Positions 1 to 15,258 are shown, numbered from the stretch's first letter. The stretch is DNA of 64,000 bases from Oryzomicrobium terrae (GCF_008274805.1 NZ_CP022579.1:1364001-1428000), one strand, 5' to 3'. Notes: generated by a model from the letters alone, not told the origin. Program-made: numbers and translations.

Positions 1-1
1 C

Positions 2-856
2 ATCATCCCATCCCTGCGCGGCCCTCTGGTGTCGCGCCCGATCGGCGACGTGTTGAAGGAAGCCGAGGCCCTGGCCGAATCCGGGGTCAAGGAGCTGCTG
101 ATCATCTCCCAGGACACCAGCGCCTACGGCGTCGATGTGAAGTACCGCACCGGCTTCTGGGGTGGCCGCCCGGTCAAGACCCGCCTCAAGGAACTGTGCG
201 AGGCCCTGGGCGAACTGGGCATCTGGGTACGCCTGCACTACGTGTACCCATACCCCAGCGTGGACGATCTGATTCCGCTGATGGCCGAGGGCAAGATCCT
301 GCCCTACCTGGACATCCCCTTCCAGCATGCCAGCCCGCGCATCCTCAAGGCCATGCGCCGCCCGGCCTCGGCCGAGAACGTGCTGGAGCGCATCGCCAAG
401 TGGCGTTCGATCTGCCCGGACATCACCATCCGCTCCACCTTCATCACCGGCTTCCCCGGCGAGACCGACGAGGACTTCGAGCAATTGCTCCAGTTCCTGG
501 AAACCGCCCGCCTCGACCGGGTCGGCTGCTTCCCCTATTCGCCGGTGGAGGGCGCCGAGGCCAACGAGCTGGCCGGCCTGCCGCCCCTGGAAGTGCGCGA
601 GGAGCGCCGCCAGGTGCTGATGGAAGTCCAGGCCGACATCTCCGCCGAAAAGCTGGCGGCCAAGATCGACCGGGAAATGACCGTGCTGGTGGATGCGGTG
701 GACGACGACGGCACCCTGGCCCGCTCCGCCGGCGAGGCGCCGGAAATCGACGGCCTGGTGATCCTGGACGGCTTCCACGACGCTGAGCCCGGCGACTTCA
801 TTCAGGTGCGCATCGTCGACTCCGACGAACACGACCTGTACGCCGAGCCTATTTAA
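2..856 (+). CDS. rimO: Ribosomal protein S12 methylthiotransferase RimO, C-terminal part
   Basis: RimO is a radical-SAM iron-sulfur enzyme that adds a methylthio group to the conserved aspartate of ribosomal protein S12. The reading frame is open from base 2 and begins [13 protein letters not shown], the segment that directly follows the radical-SAM CxxxCxxC cluster in RimO, so the N-terminal half and the cluster lie outside the window. Visible are the radical-SAM core continuing to about residue 195 of this fragment (for example [15 protein letters not shown] and [17 protein letters not shown]) and a C-terminal TRAM domain (about residues 215-284). The GTG at 29 is internal, not a start. A clear terminator follows at 913-967. 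Confidence 0.95.
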   Translation: MIPSLRGPLVSRPIGDVLKEAEALAESGVKELLIISQDTSAYGVDVKYRTGFWGGRPVKTRLKELCEALGELGIWVRLHYVYPYPSVDDLIPLMAEGKILPYLDIPFQHASPRILKAMRRPASAENVLERIAKWRSICPDITIRSTFITGFPGETDEDFEQLLQFLETARLDRVGCFPYSPVEGAEANELAGLPPLEVREERRQVLMEVQADISAEKLAAKIDREMTVLVDAVDDDGTLARSAGEAPEIDGLVILDGFHDAEPGDFIQVRIVDSDEHDLYAEPI

Positions 857-912
857 GCGGCCCCCCGCTATGGGAGTGCTCCGGTGCCTACTGCGTACCG
901 GACATCTCCCCG

Positions 913-967
913 AGGCACTGCCCGGAACTCCGCGCCAGTCGTGGCTTTCCGGGCAGTGCCTTTTTTT
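913..967 (+). terminator. Rho-independent terminator after rimO
   Basis: A perfect 15-bp inverted repeat (913-927 with 947-961, core AGGCACTGCCCGGAA) is followed directly by seven T residues (961-967). It ends rimO transcription before the patatin gene. Confidence 0.9.
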
Positions 968-1059
968 ACGTCCCGATTTTTTCGAGTGCAATCGCCCGCG
1001 GGTAACGTCAGCGGTGCGCTGCCCAGATCCTCTCCCCGCCTTGCGCGAGCTGTGGCACG

Positions 1060-2058
1060 ATGGTCGGCATGAACGCCCCGGTTTTGTCTTCCTCTGCGCC
1101 GCCCCTGGGCGACTCGCCCCGCAGCGCTACCCGGCCGCGCATCGGCGTGGCCCTGGGCTCCGGTTCCGCCCGGGGTTGGTCCCATATCGGCGTGCTGCAT
1201 GCCCTGGACGAGGCCGGTCTGTCGCCCGACGTCATCTGCGGCACCTCCATCGGTGCCTTCGTCGGGGCGGCGGCAGCCTCCGGCGAGCTGGTCAAGCTCG
1301 AGCACTGGGTCCGCTCCCTGACCTGGAAGGGTGTGCTCGGCTTTTTCGATGTGTCCCTTACCGGTGGGCTGCTCAAGGGCGAGAAGATCATCCAGTTCTT
1401 CTCCGAACATTTCATCGACCGGGATATCCATACCTTGCCGGTGGCTTTCGCCTGCGTTGCCACCGACCTCGCCAACGGCCGGGAAATCTGGTTCCGCGAC
1501 GGCAGCGTCGCCGATGCAGTCCGGGCCTCGATGGCCTTGCCGGGCCTGTTCGCCCCCAAGTACCACAACGGCCGCTGGCTGGTGGACGGGGGGCTGGTCA
1601 ACCCGGTGCCGGTCTCCCTGTGTAGGGCTTTGGGCGCCGATATCGTCGTGGCGGTGGATCTGGGGGCGGACCGGGTCGGCCCCCAGTACCGCAACGTGAT
1701 GAGCCAGCTCAGTCCCCGGGTCCCCGGCGGTTCCCTGGGCCAGCGCCTGACCACGGCGGTTCGCCAGTGGATGGGCCGGGGCGAGCGTGAGGAGTCGGAC
1801 AGCCCGGTGCCAGCCTCGTCCCTGCCGCCACCCCAGCCGCCCTTGCTCGACGTGCTGTCGCTGTCGATCAACATCATGCAGTCGCGCATCGCCAGTAGCC
1901 GCCTGGCCGGCGAGCCCGCCGACCTGGTGGTGGTGCCGCGCCTGCACAACCTGGGCTTGATGGACTACCACCGCGGTGCCGAGGCCATCGACACCGGCCG
2001 CGACGCCATGCACCGCATGCTGCCGATGTTGCGCGAATCGATTGAGAGCTACGTATGA
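1060..2058 (+). CDS. Patatin-like phospholipase family protein (RssA-type)
   Basis: Predicted serine acyl hydrolase of the patatin family. The oxyanion loop is GSGSARGWSHIGVL (about residues 32-45), the nucleophile elbow is GTSIG (about 65-69), and the catalytic aspartate lies in DGGLVNPVPVS (about 175). The length (332 aa) and these motifs fit the RssA/YchK bacterial subfamily, whose substrate is not settled. A second in-frame ATG at 1069 is an equally possible start; neither has a strong ribosome site. The stop codon overlaps the next start by four bases (ATGA at 2055), so the gene is translationally coupled to the FAD-linked dehydrogenase downstream. Confidence 0.88.
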   Translation: MVGMNAPVLSSSAPPLGDSPRSATRPRIGVALGSGSARGWSHIGVLHALDEAGLSPDVICGTSIGAFVGAAAASGELVKLEHWVRSLTWKGVLGFFDVSLTGGLLKGEKIIQFFSEHFIDRDIHTLPVAFACVATDLANGREIWFRDGSVADAVRASMALPGLFAPKYHNGRWLVDGGLVNPVPVSLCRALGADIVVAVDLGADRVGPQYRNVMSQLSPRVPGGSLGQRLTTAVRQWMGRGEREESDSPVPASSLPPPQPPLLDVLSLSINIMQSRIASSRLAGEPADLVVVPRLHNLGLMDYHRGAEAIDTGRDAMHRMLPMLRESIESYV

Positions 2059-3473
2059 ACGATCAAGACTTCCTCGCCGCCCTGGCGGCCGTCGTCGGCC
2101 CGACCCAGGTGCTCACCGACCCGGCCGACACGGCGCCTTATCTCACCGACTGGCGCGGTCGCTACACCGGGACTGCCCGGGCGGTAGTGCGCCCCGGCTC
2201 TACCGGTGAGGTCGCCGACATCGCCAAGCTGTGCACCGTCCATGGCGTGGCCATGGTGCCCCAGGGCGGCAATACCGGCCTGTGCGGTGGCGCCACGCCG
2301 GATTCGAGCGGCGCCGCCCTGGTGGTGAACCTCTCGCGCATGAACCGCATCCGCCGCATCGACCCGGCCAACCTGGCCCTGGTGGCCGAGGCCGGCTGCA
2401 CCCTGGCCAGCATCCAGGAGGCGGCCCGGGAGGCGGGTTGCCTGTTCCCCCTGTCCCTAGCGTCGGAAGGTACCTGCGAGATCGGCGGCAACCTGTCCAC
2501 CAACGCCGGCGGCGTCCAGGTGCTGCGCTACGGCAACACCCGTGAACTGACCCTGGGCCTGGAGGTGGTGCTGCCCGACGGGCGTATCTGGAACGGCCTG
2601 CGTGCCCTCCGCAAGGACAACACCGGTTACGACCTGAAGCACCTGTTCGTCGGCGCCGAGGGCACCCTGGGCTTCATCACCGCTGCTGCCCTCAAGCTCT
2701 TCCCCCTGCCGCGGGCTGCCGTCACCACCTGGCTGGCGGTGCCCGACCCGGCGGCGGCGGTGCGCCTTCTCTCCCGCGCCCAGCAGCGTCTGGGCGCCCG
2801 GGTGACGGCCTTCGAACTGGTGTCCCGGGTCTGCCTGGAGCTGGTACTGCGCCACATCCCCAATACCCGGGATCCCCTGGCGGAGTCCAGCTCCAGCCCC
2901 TGGTACGTGCTCCTGGAAGCCAGCGACGGCGGCAGCGAAGAGGCCCTCATGGCCGAGGTCGAGGCCCTGCTCGAAGCGGCCCTGGAGGCCGGCGAGGCCA
3001 GCGACGGGGCGATCGCCCAGAGCGGCGACCAGGCCCGCCAGCTGTGGGCCCTGCGCGAAAACATCTCGGAGGCCCAGAAAATCGACGGGATCAGCATCAA
3101 GCACGACATCTCGCTGCCGGTGTCGGCCATCCCGGGCTTTCTCGACGCCGCCGGCGAGGAACTGGCCCGGGCCTTTCCCGGGGTGCGCATCGTCGCCTTC
3201 GGCCACTTGGGGGACGGCAACCTGCACTACAACCTGTCCAAGCCCGAGGCTCAGGCCAACGCCGTGTTCATCGACAGCCAGCCCGAGGCCAACCGGCTGG
3301 TGCACGACCGGGTGGTGGCCCTGGAAGGCTCCATCTCCGCCGAGCACGGCCTGGGGCAGTTGAAGCGCGAGGAAATCCGCCGCTACAAGTCCGCGGTGGA
3401 ACTGGACCTGATGCGGGCAGTGAAGGCAGCCATCGACCCGGCCGGCCTGATGAATCCGGGCAAGGTGCTCTAG
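2055..3473 (+). CDS. FAD-binding oxidoreductase, D-2-hydroxyacid dehydrogenase type (GlcD/D2HGDH-like)
   Basis: A 472-residue flavoprotein of the FAD-linked oxidase C / type 4 family that includes glycolate oxidase GlcD, D-lactate dehydrogenase and D-2-hydroxyglutarate dehydrogenase. The N-terminal FAD domain (PCMH fold) shows GGNTGLCGGATP (about residues 72-83) and EGTCEIGGNLSTNAGG (about 138-153). The C-terminal substrate domain carries FGHLGDGNLHYN (about 382-393) and the terminal SAEHGLGQLKREEI motif. The histidines in the last two motifs are the usual metal or substrate ligands. Exact substrate cannot be told from sequence; length and lack of an added iron-sulfur domain favour a D-2-hydroxyglutarate or D-lactate type enzyme. 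Coupled to the patatin gene by an ATGA overlap. Confidence 0.9.
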   Translation: MNDQDFLAALAAVVGPTQVLTDPADTAPYLTDWRGRYTGTARAVVRPGSTGEVADIAKLCTVHGVAMVPQGGNTGLCGGATPDSSGAALVVNLSRMNRIRRIDPANLALVAEAGCTLASIQEAAREAGCLFPLSLASEGTCEIGGNLSTNAGGVQVLRYGNTRELTLGLEVVLPDGRIWNGLRALRKDNTGYDLKHLFVGAEGTLGFITAAALKLFPLPRAAVTTWLAVPDPAAAVRLLSRAQQRLGARVTAFELVSRVCLELVLRHIPNTRDPLAESSSSPWYVLLEASDGGSEEALMAEVEALLEAALEAGEASDGAIAQSGDQARQLWALRENISEAQKIDGISIKHDISLPVSAIPGFLDAAGEELARAFPGVRIVAFGHLGDGNLHYNLSKPEAQANAVFIDSQPEANRLVHDRVVALEGSISAEHGLGQLKREEIRRYKSAVELDLMRAVKAAIDPAGLMNPGKVL

Positions 3474-3578
3474 CTCTGACCCATCGGGTGTGGCGGGAGG
3501 GGCGACACTCGCGGCCATCGTCGGCTCGTCTGGCCGGGCTAGCGCCCGGCTACGTGGCCGATTCCACACAATTCCGGC

Positions 3579-4739
3579 TCAGTGCTCCTTGCCGTCGATG
3601 CGCGGGCGGAACAGGAAGGGGACGTAGCGCCAGCCCAGCAGGGCGAAGGCGCTGGCCCAGCACAGGGCGGCCAGGTGGATCCAGTGGGCATAGGCCGCCG
3701 GGTACAGCTGGGGCGCCACCAGGCGCAGCATGAAACCGAGGATCATTACCCACAGCACGGCCTTGTCGGCCCGGGCGAACACCACCTTGCGCCCGGTGTG
3801 GCCCTGGCAGATACGCACCAGCATGGCCGGAATGATCAGGCCCATGGCGCCGAAGGTGAACACGTGCACCGACACCGTGCCGATCCAGGCTACCGGATAG
3901 GCCACGGCGACGAACTCGATGAGTAGCTGGGCGGCGATGGCCAGGTAGCCCAGGTACATCACCCCCACATCGAGGCGGCGCAACCCCAGTTGGGGTTTCC
4001 ACAGGAAAAAACGGGTCAGCAGCAACGCGGCCAGGATCAGGGCGATGCCGGCGACCAGGGCCGGCGGCAGCAGGCCGGCCGCTACCAGAACGAGGCCCAG
4101 GCCCTTGATCGGCAGGTCGAGCCAGGCATGGCGCGGCAGCACGACTTGGAAGGCGCCCTTCATGAAAGCGGTCATGGTCCGTTCCAGCATCACCAGAAAG
4201 GCCATCCGGAACAGGCCCAGGGCGATGGTCACCCCGAGGGCGAAGGTGTCGGTCCCGAGCATCAGGTTCTTGGCCACCAGGAAAAGGGGCAGCACCACCA
4301 GGAAGAAACCGTTGTCCTTGTAGCTGTCGGTCTTGCGGTGGCGCACCAGGGTCGCTACCAGCATGGCGACGATGGAGACCAGGAACAGATTGTTGGCGAG
4401 CAGGAACAGGGGGCGCGGCCAGGCGCCGGCGAACCACATACCCAGTCGTTCGAACAGCCAGGCGGCCACCAGCCAGATCAGGGCGGCGCCGTGGTAGCCG
4501 CGCACATTGACCCAGTTTTTGGTCGAGGTGAGGAGAAAGCCTCCCAGCACGGCCCAGCCAAAACCGAAGAACATCTCGTGGGCGTGCCACTGGATGAGGG
4601 AAAAGGGCCCGGACGGCCCCGTCATTTCGCCGCTGAACAGGGCGGCCCAGAGCAGCGGCAGAACCACGCCGGCCAGGCAGGCCAGCGTGAAGAAGGGGCG
4701 GAAGCCAACGAGCCAGAGCGGGTGGGCGGACAACTTCAT
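3579..4739 (-). CDS. nnrS: NnrS family haem-copper membrane protein
   Basis: NnrS is a polytopic inner-membrane protein linked to nitric oxide stress and denitrification. The 386-residue product starts MKLSAHPLWLVGFRPFFTL, the characteristic NnrS opening, and contains roughly twelve hydrophobic helices with histidines at helix ends (QWHAHEMFFGFGWAV at about residue 50, AHWIHLAALCW near the C terminus). It is convergent with the FAD dehydrogenase; a GCCGGG/CCCGGC hairpin near 3534-3551 may help end it. I see no NsrR or FNR box of standard sequence in the 246-bp region upstream of its start, so regulation is open. Confidence 0.92.
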   Translation of the reverse strand: MKLSAHPLWLVGFRPFFTLACLAGVVLPLLWAALFSGEMTGPSGPFSLIQWHAHEMFFGFGWAVLGGFLLTSTKNWVNVRGYHGAALIWLVAAWLFERLGMWFAGAWPRPLFLLANNLFLVSIVAMLVATLVRHRKTDSYKDNGFFLVVLPLFLVAKNLMLGTDTFALGVTIALGLFRMAFLVMLERTMTAFMKGAFQVVLPRHAWLDLPIKGLGLVLVAAGLLPPALVAGIALILAALLLTRFFLWKPQLGLRRLDVGVMYLGYLAIAAQLLIEFVAVAYPVAWIGTVSVHVFTFGAMGLIIPAMLVRICQGHTGRKVVFARADKAVLWVMILGFMLRLVAPQLYPAAYAHWIHLAALCWASAFALLGWRYVPFLFRPRIDGKEH

Positions 4740-4985
4740 GAGGGTTCTCGACGGGCGATGACGGTGTTGGCGCTAGCTTGCCTCGATGCCCCGGACCATG
4801 GCTTTGATCTGCCCGGGTTTTCCGTGGCGGCGGAAGTGGGAGGGCATTGAGGAATCCTAGCTGCTTATACGTTGAATCGAATTTTTATAAAGGTTTAATT
4901 TCTTTCGGCGATAAACCGCCGTCACTACACTCAACCGGGTCTTCATTCGGCCATCGCGGCCCGGGCTGGGAGGCCCTTACCCGTC

Positions 4986-5246
4986 ATGCGAGCTCTCATC
5001 GTTGGTGGTGATCATGTCGAACCGACCCGTCGTGCACTTGAGGCCCGGGGCTACCACGACATCGTGCATTGGACCGGACGTAAGACCTCGGACCTGACCC
5101 GGCCGTTTCCCGCCAGGGTCGAGCACATGGTGATCGTGCTCGACTACATCAACCACAACCTGGCCAAGCGCATGAAGAAGCTGGCCCGGGAGCACGCCAT
5201 CCAGGTGGATTACGTGCGGCGCAAGGGTGTGGCAGTCACCCATTGA
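4986..5246 (+). CDS. DUF2325 domain protein
   Basis: A small soluble protein of 86 residues beginning MRALIVGGDHVEPTRRALEA, which matches DUF2325, a Rossmann-like domain of unknown function common in Proteobacteria. The protein contains the family features VGGDH at the N terminus, a central VIVLDYINHNL strand-helix and a C-terminal basic strand (VDYVRRKGVAVTH). It is divergent from nnrS across an AT-rich 246-bp intergenic region (locally TTTTTATAAAGGTTTAATTT), so the two genes may share a control region. Function unknown. Confidence 0.85.
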   Translation: MRALIVGGDHVEPTRRALEARGYHDIVHWTGRKTSDLTRPFPARVEHMVIVLDYINHNLAKRMKKLAREHAIQVDYVRRKGVAVTH

Positions 5247-5370
5247 CCGCGGGCGGCCCCGGTTTTCCGGATTGTCAGCCATCTGTCATGGCCATGTAGC
5301 ACTGGCGGGTAACAGTATGACCCATCCCCGGTGCACCGTTCAGGTCGCCGGGCTTTTTGGGGAGAGCACC

Positions 5371-5625
5371 ATGATGGCAGCCGCGTGCAGTGCCAAGGGC
5401 ATGTTGGGCGAAGGATGCGAGGAATGCGTGGATAACTATCTGACCCGGGTCGGGGCCTCCCGCATCGGGCTGGAAACCGGGCGGGCCTTCCATTGCATCG
5501 TCCATGAGCTCGACGAAATCGAGCGGGAAGCCAGCCGGTTCTATCGGCGCACCGGCTGGATGGCCCTGTGGGTGGTGGCCGGCGTGTTGTCGGTAGGGCT
5601 GCTGGGCGCCACCGGCAACCTCTGA
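5371..5625 (+). CDS. Small protein with one C-terminal membrane segment, function unknown
   Basis: 84 residues. The start at 5371 is chosen because GGGGAG lies 5-10 bases upstream; a longer open frame reaches back to 5227 but overlaps the DUF2325 gene and lacks a site. The N-terminal half has three cysteines close together (CSAKGMLGEGCEEC), the middle is a charged amphipathic helix (HELDEIEREASRFYRR), and residues about 61-80 form one hydrophobic helix (MALWVVAGVLSVGLLGATG). I do not recognise the family. It follows the DUF2325 gene by 124 bases and is convergent with hslO. Confidence 0.6.
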   Translation: MMAAACSAKGMLGEGCEECVDNYLTRVGASRIGLETGRAFHCIVHELDEIEREASRFYRRTGWMALWVVAGVLSVGLLGATGNL

Positions 5626-5640
5626 GACCGGCAACCGGGG

Positions 5641-6576
5641 TCAGTGACGGGGCGCCTGGCCGGCCGCGTCGAACAGGGCGGCCACGTCGTCGGCGGTGAA
5701 GGTATAGGTGTGGTTGCAGATGTCGTCGTGGATTTCCACCACGCCGTGGCTGGCCAGCACTGCTTCCACCTCGTCCCGGCCCAGGCCGAGCAGCATATCG
5801 GCGACCTTGTCCCGGTTGTAGGGGCAGTAGTAGGTCACGCCCCGGGGCGGATAGACCCGCACCGTCTCCTCGGCGAACAGGCGGCCGAGCAGCACTTCGG
5901 GAGCCAGGCCGAGCAGCTCGTCGTCACGCACCGTGGACGCCAGGTGGGTGACCCGGTCCCAGCCATCCGCATCGATGTTTTCCCGGGCCACCCCGCCCTC
6001 GCTGGGCATGCGCTGGAGGAAGAGCAGGGCGCAGGCGCCGTCATTGACCGCCAGCCACAGGCGGGTCGGCTGCTGGTCGGATTGGGCGATGAAGTGCTCG
6101 AATACCTGGGTCAGGGTATCGCCTTCCAGGGGAACCAGGCTCTGGTAGGGATGGCGGGCGGTCTCCAGATCCAGGGAGAGCAGGATCTGGCCGTCGCCCA
6201 ACTGGGCCGGCACCGGCCCGGCAGGAACCTCGCCCTCGCTGCGTGCCATGCCCTTGAGGCGTAGTTGATCGTCGCAATCCACCACCAGCATCGAGACCGG
6301 GCCGTCGCCGCGCATCTGCAAGGTCAGCCGACCCATCTGCTTGAGCTGGGAGGCGATCAAGGTGGTGACCAGGGTGACCTGGCCGAGCAGCAGGGAAACC
6401 GGTTCGCTGTAGTTGCGCTGGATCTGCAGGGCCTGCCAGGCGGGCCCCAGGTGGATCAACGCCCCACGGATATCGAGGTGGTCGAAGAGAAAACGGACGA
6501 TGTAATCGCTATCCAGGCTGCCGACGCTGCCTGCAGGCACGGCAGGAGTATCGGGGCGGTGGTCGGACGTGGTCAC
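5641..6576 (-). CDS. hslO: Hsp33 family chaperone HslO with degenerate zinc site
   Basis: Hsp33 is a redox-regulated holdase: zinc bound by four cysteines (CxC and CxxC) keeps it inactive, and oxidation releases the zinc and switches it on. The N-terminal holdase domain is clear (FLFDHLDIRGALIHLGPAW, QMRGDGPVSMLVVDCDD, PLEGDTLTQVFEHFIAQS, QPTRLWLAV). In the C-terminal domain the first pair reads CPY and the second DDIC, so only the first and fourth cysteines remain. I use the GTG at 6576 because AGGA sits six bases upstream (311 aa); an in-frame ATG at 6600 would add eight residues. It lies 29 bases after an Spx/ArsC-family gene and is probably cotranscribed with it. Confidence 0.9.
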   Translation of the reverse strand: MTTSDHRPDTPAVPAGSVGSLDSDYIVRFLFDHLDIRGALIHLGPAWQALQIQRNYSEPVSLLLGQVTLVTTLIASQLKQMGRLTLQMRGDGPVSMLVVDCDDQLRLKGMARSEGEVPAGPVPAQLGDGQILLSLDLETARHPYQSLVPLEGDTLTQVFEHFIAQSDQQPTRLWLAVNDGACALLFLQRMPSEGGVARENIDADGWDRVTHLASTVRDDELLGLAPEVLLGRLFAEETVRVYPPRGVTYYCPYNRDKVADMLLGLGRDEVEAVLASHGVVEIHDDICNHTYTFTADDVAALFDAAGQAPRH

Positions 6577-6605
6577 GGAGTTTCCTTTCAGGGACGTCAT
6601 CGACG

Positions 6606-6959
6606 TTAGTTGCCGGGAGCGAAGGTGCGGGCATAGACCTCGGGGTCGAAGCCTACCAACAGCTCGCCACCCACTTCGACCACCGGGCGCTTGATCATGC
6701 TCGGCTGTTCGGCCATCAGGGCCAGGGCGGCAGCCTCGTCCACGTCGGCGCGGCGCTCTTCCGGCAGCTTCTTCCAGGTCAGGCCCTTGCGGTTGAGCAG
6801 GGTTTCCCAACCGGCTTTGGCCGCCCATTCAGGCAGGCGGCCTGCAGCCACGCCGGCCTTCTTGTAATCGACGAATTCGTAATCGACCCCATGGTCGGTC
6901 AGCCAGGTCATGGCCTTCTTCATGGTGTCGCAGTTCTTGATGCCGTAAACCTTGATCAT
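6606..6959 (-). CDS. Spx/MgsR (ArsC-like) family thioredoxin-fold protein, YffB type
   Basis: 117 residues with a thioredoxin fold of the ArsC/Spx superfamily. It opens MIKVYGIKNCDTMKKAMTWL, where the single cysteine of NCDTM is the active-site cysteine of the YffB subgroup. KRPVVEV near residue 90 is the conserved cis-proline region. E. coli YffB binds glutathione and is thought to act as a glutathione-dependent thiol reductase; it is not an arsenate reductase. The pairing with hslO, another thiol-stress gene, 29 bases downstream supports a thiol-stress role, though that is inference. Confidence 0.87.
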   Translation of the reverse strand: MIKVYGIKNCDTMKKAMTWLTDHGVDYEFVDYKKAGVAAGRLPEWAAKAGWETLLNRKGLTWKKLPEERRADVDEAAALALMAEQPSMIKRPVVEVGGELLVGFDPEVYARTFAPGN

Positions 6960-7051
6960 GGCGGTGCTCGCAGTGCGGTGCCGGCCGGGGCCGGGGAAGG
7001 AGGGCGATGATAGCAGGGCGGCCTGCCGCCGGCACGGGCGGCAAGGCTATG

Positions 7052-7088
7052 AAAAAGCCCACGGGCTGGCGGGGCCAGGCCGTGGGCT
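7052..7088 (-). terminator. Rho-independent terminator of tex
   Basis: On the minus strand AGCCCACGG pairs with CCGTGGGCT around a 12-14 base loop and is followed by TTTTTC. It lies 20 bases beyond the tex stop codon and upstream of the Spx-family gene, so it separates the two leftward units. Confidence 0.85.
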
Positions 7089-7108
7089 GGGGGAGGGGCG
7101 TTGCCGGA

Positions 7109-9463
<2,355 letters not shown>

Positions 9464-9629
9464 GTATGACGGAAAAGAGTGGGGGCAAATGCAAAACGGA
9501 GGCGGCACTATGGCCAAAACTCGCCGCCGGGGCAAGTCGGGCCGCGTCCCGCCCGGTGGCGGGCAGGACGCGGCAGTGCCGTTGGAATGGGCGGCAGGGC
9601 GGGCTGACTCGGCGGGCGGCGCCCGTCAC

Positions 9630-11959
9630 TCAGCGCTGTGCGACCCAGGCGGCGAAGTCGCCTTCGGGCATGGGGCGGCCGTAGAGATAGCCTTGGGCTT
9701 CGTCGCAGCCCAGGTTTTGCAAACAGGTCTGCTGCTCGGCGGTTTCCACCCCCTCGGCGATCACCGCCAGGGACAAGGTATGCCCCAGACGCACGATCAT
9801 TTCGGCAATGGAGCTGCCGGCGCTTTCCTGTTGCAGCTGGGTGGCCAGGTCACGGACGAAGGAGCGGTCGATCTTGAGCCGGTCCAGGGGCAGGCGATGC
9901 AGGTGAGCCAGGGACGAGAAGCCGGTGCCGAAGTCGTCCAGGGCAATGCACAGGCCCCGATTTTTGCAGCGGGCCAGGGCTTCCCGGGCTAGGTCAACTT
10001 CCTGCATGGCCACGCTCTCGGTGATCTCCAGCTCGATGCGTTCGGGGGCGATGCGGTACTGCTCCAGGCATTCGCGCAGGAAGGGCAAAAAGGCCGGGTG
10101 GCGCAGCTGGGGCAGGGAAATGTTGATGGCGATCCGCGGCAGGTCGATGCCTTGGTCTTCCCAGCGCCGGAATTGGGCCAATGCCTGGTCCACCACCCAG
10201 TTGCCCAGGGGAATGATCAGGCCGGAGCGCTCGGCCAGGGAGATGAAGCGATCCGGCGGAATACGGCTGCCGTCGGTACGTTGCCAGCGGATCAGGGCTT
10301 CGGCGCCCGTGAGGCGGCCATCCACCATCGACAGCTGGGGTTGGTAGTGCAGGGAAAGCCCCAGGCCCTGCTGTTCCAGTGCGCCACGCAGGTCGGAGAG
10401 CAGCAGCAGCCGTTCCCGGGCGGCGGAGGACATGTCGCTGCGGTAGAGGTGGTAGCCTCCGCGCTGCTCGGTCTTGGCCCGATTGAGGGCGATGTTGGTG
10501 TTCTTGATCGCTTCCAGACCGCTGGCCCCGGCTTCGGCCAGGTCGGCTACGCCCAAGGTGCACGACACCAGGAAGGGGGTTTCGCCGAGCTGGAAGGGCT
10601 GGGTGAACAGGCCCAGGGTGCGCTCTGGTTCGAGTAGGGGGGCCGGGCCGAGCAGGGCGAAGACGTCGCCGGAGACCCGGGCCACGGTCACTTCGGTAGG
10701 CAGGGTGGCCAGCCGTTGGGCAACGGCGAGGAGAAGTTGATCCCCTTCCTGATGGCCCAGGGCGTCGTTGATTTCGGAGAAGCCGTCGATGTCGAGCAGC
10801 ACCACCGAACGGGGCTGTTTGTCTTGATGCTGGGCGCGTAGCGCGTCATCGATGGCCCGGACGAAGGCGACCCGGTTGGGTAGCCGCGTCAGGGTATCGG
10901 CGTAGGCGTAGAAGTTGAGGTCGTTGAACAGGCCGACGTTTTCCAGACCGACCGCGATGTTGACGCAGAACACTTCGAGAAGGGTACGGTCGGTTTCCGA
11001 CAGGGCGATGCCGGTTTCCAGGTACACCGCCGCATCCCGGCCGTGAGGGCAGGGGAAGAACAGCACCGTGTGGTCGTCGCCGAACTGATGGCGCTGTTCG
11101 GCCAGGGCGCGGCGGATCAGAGCGACGATGCGGGGGTCGTGCAGGCTGTCCAGGGGGGTGTCGATGCAGGGGGCGTAGCGGCCGGCGGCGGCGACGATCA
11201 GCAGCTCGTCGACCGGTGGCATGGTTGCACTGCTGGCACAGGGTTCGTGCTGGGCGCACAGCAGGCCTTCGGGACGCAGGCCGAGCAGGGCGGCGATCTG
11301 GGTCAGCACGCCTTCGGCAAAGCCTTTGAGCACGCGGCGCGAGAACAGGTCAGCAGCCGAGCGGACGATCAGGTCCAGACCGCGGCGGCTGGCGTTGATG
11401 GTGCGGATCTGTTCGAAGGAGCGCAGGGCCGTGGTCAGGGTGGTGACCAGGCGGGTGCGGGTCAGCTCGGACTTGGTCTTATAGTCGTTGATGTCGTAGT
11501 CGCGGATCACCGACAGTTCCGGCGCATAGCCGGGCTGGCCTGTGCGCAGGACGATGCGCACGTCGTAGAGCCCCAGCTCCTGGCGAATGTGGTGCACCAG
11601 ACGCAGGCCGGCCTGCTCGTTTTCCATCACCACGTCGAGCAGGATTACGGCGACGTCGGGTTCCTCGCGCAGGACTGTTTCGGCATCTGCGGCGGAATAG
11701 GCGTGGCGAAATTCCAGGGAGCGGCCGAGGAGGGCGGTGCCTTCCAGGGCGAACAGGGTAGCGTGGTGGACTTCCGGGTCATCATCGACCACCAGAATTT
11801 TCCAGGCGTCCCGCCGGGGAGACTCTTGTTCTACGGCGGGTGTCTCATCTTCGATGATGTCGAGCGTGTCGTCCGATGCTTCCATGATGCTGATGAACTC
11901 TCCCTGTTGGTTCTCTTGCGGGTCCGTCGGTACCGCCAGTGCGCGCTCGATGGGGGTGG

Positions 11960-11963
<4 letters not shown>
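9630..11963 (-). CDS. Response regulator with DUF3369, degenerate GGDEF and EAL domains
   Basis: A 777-residue signalling protein. A receiver domain (about residues 54-180) has the acidic pocket VVDDD and phospho-acceptor aspartate in ILLDVVM. It is followed by DUF3369 (about 190-345). The GGDEF domain (about 350-505) has an intact DIDGFSEINDALGH segment but reads SGDVF in place of GGDEF, so cyclase activity is unlikely. The EAL domain (about 520-770) keeps EALIRW, LEITESVAM, DDFGTGFSSL, KIDRSFV and AEGVET, so c-di-GMP phosphodiesterase activity is expected. Its start overlaps the stop of the upstream histidine kinase gene by four bases (ATGA), marking the two as a coupled pair. Confidence 0.93.
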
Positions 11964-15100
<3,137 letters not shown>

Positions 15101-15258
15101 AGGCGGATGTCCGGTGGAATGCGGTGGGAGGGGCAAGGAGTCGTGGGCATTTTCGGTAGCTTTGATGCAAAATGAAAGCTTTCCCGACCCAGATTCCTCC
15201 CGTGGTGGATCTTGGGGGATGGGTTTTAGCCCTTTACCTTTGCTTCAGGAGAGTTTTC

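Noticed and set aside
868-2013. Long minus-strand ORF (381 codons) opposite the patatin gene
   Set aside because: It is the reverse of a well-supported gene in high-GC DNA and its protein is low-complexity without domain motifs.
4740-4985. FNR or NsrR site between nnrS and the DUF2325 gene
   Set aside because: The AT-rich stretch has no clear dyad matching TTGAT-N4-ATCAA or the NsrR consensus.
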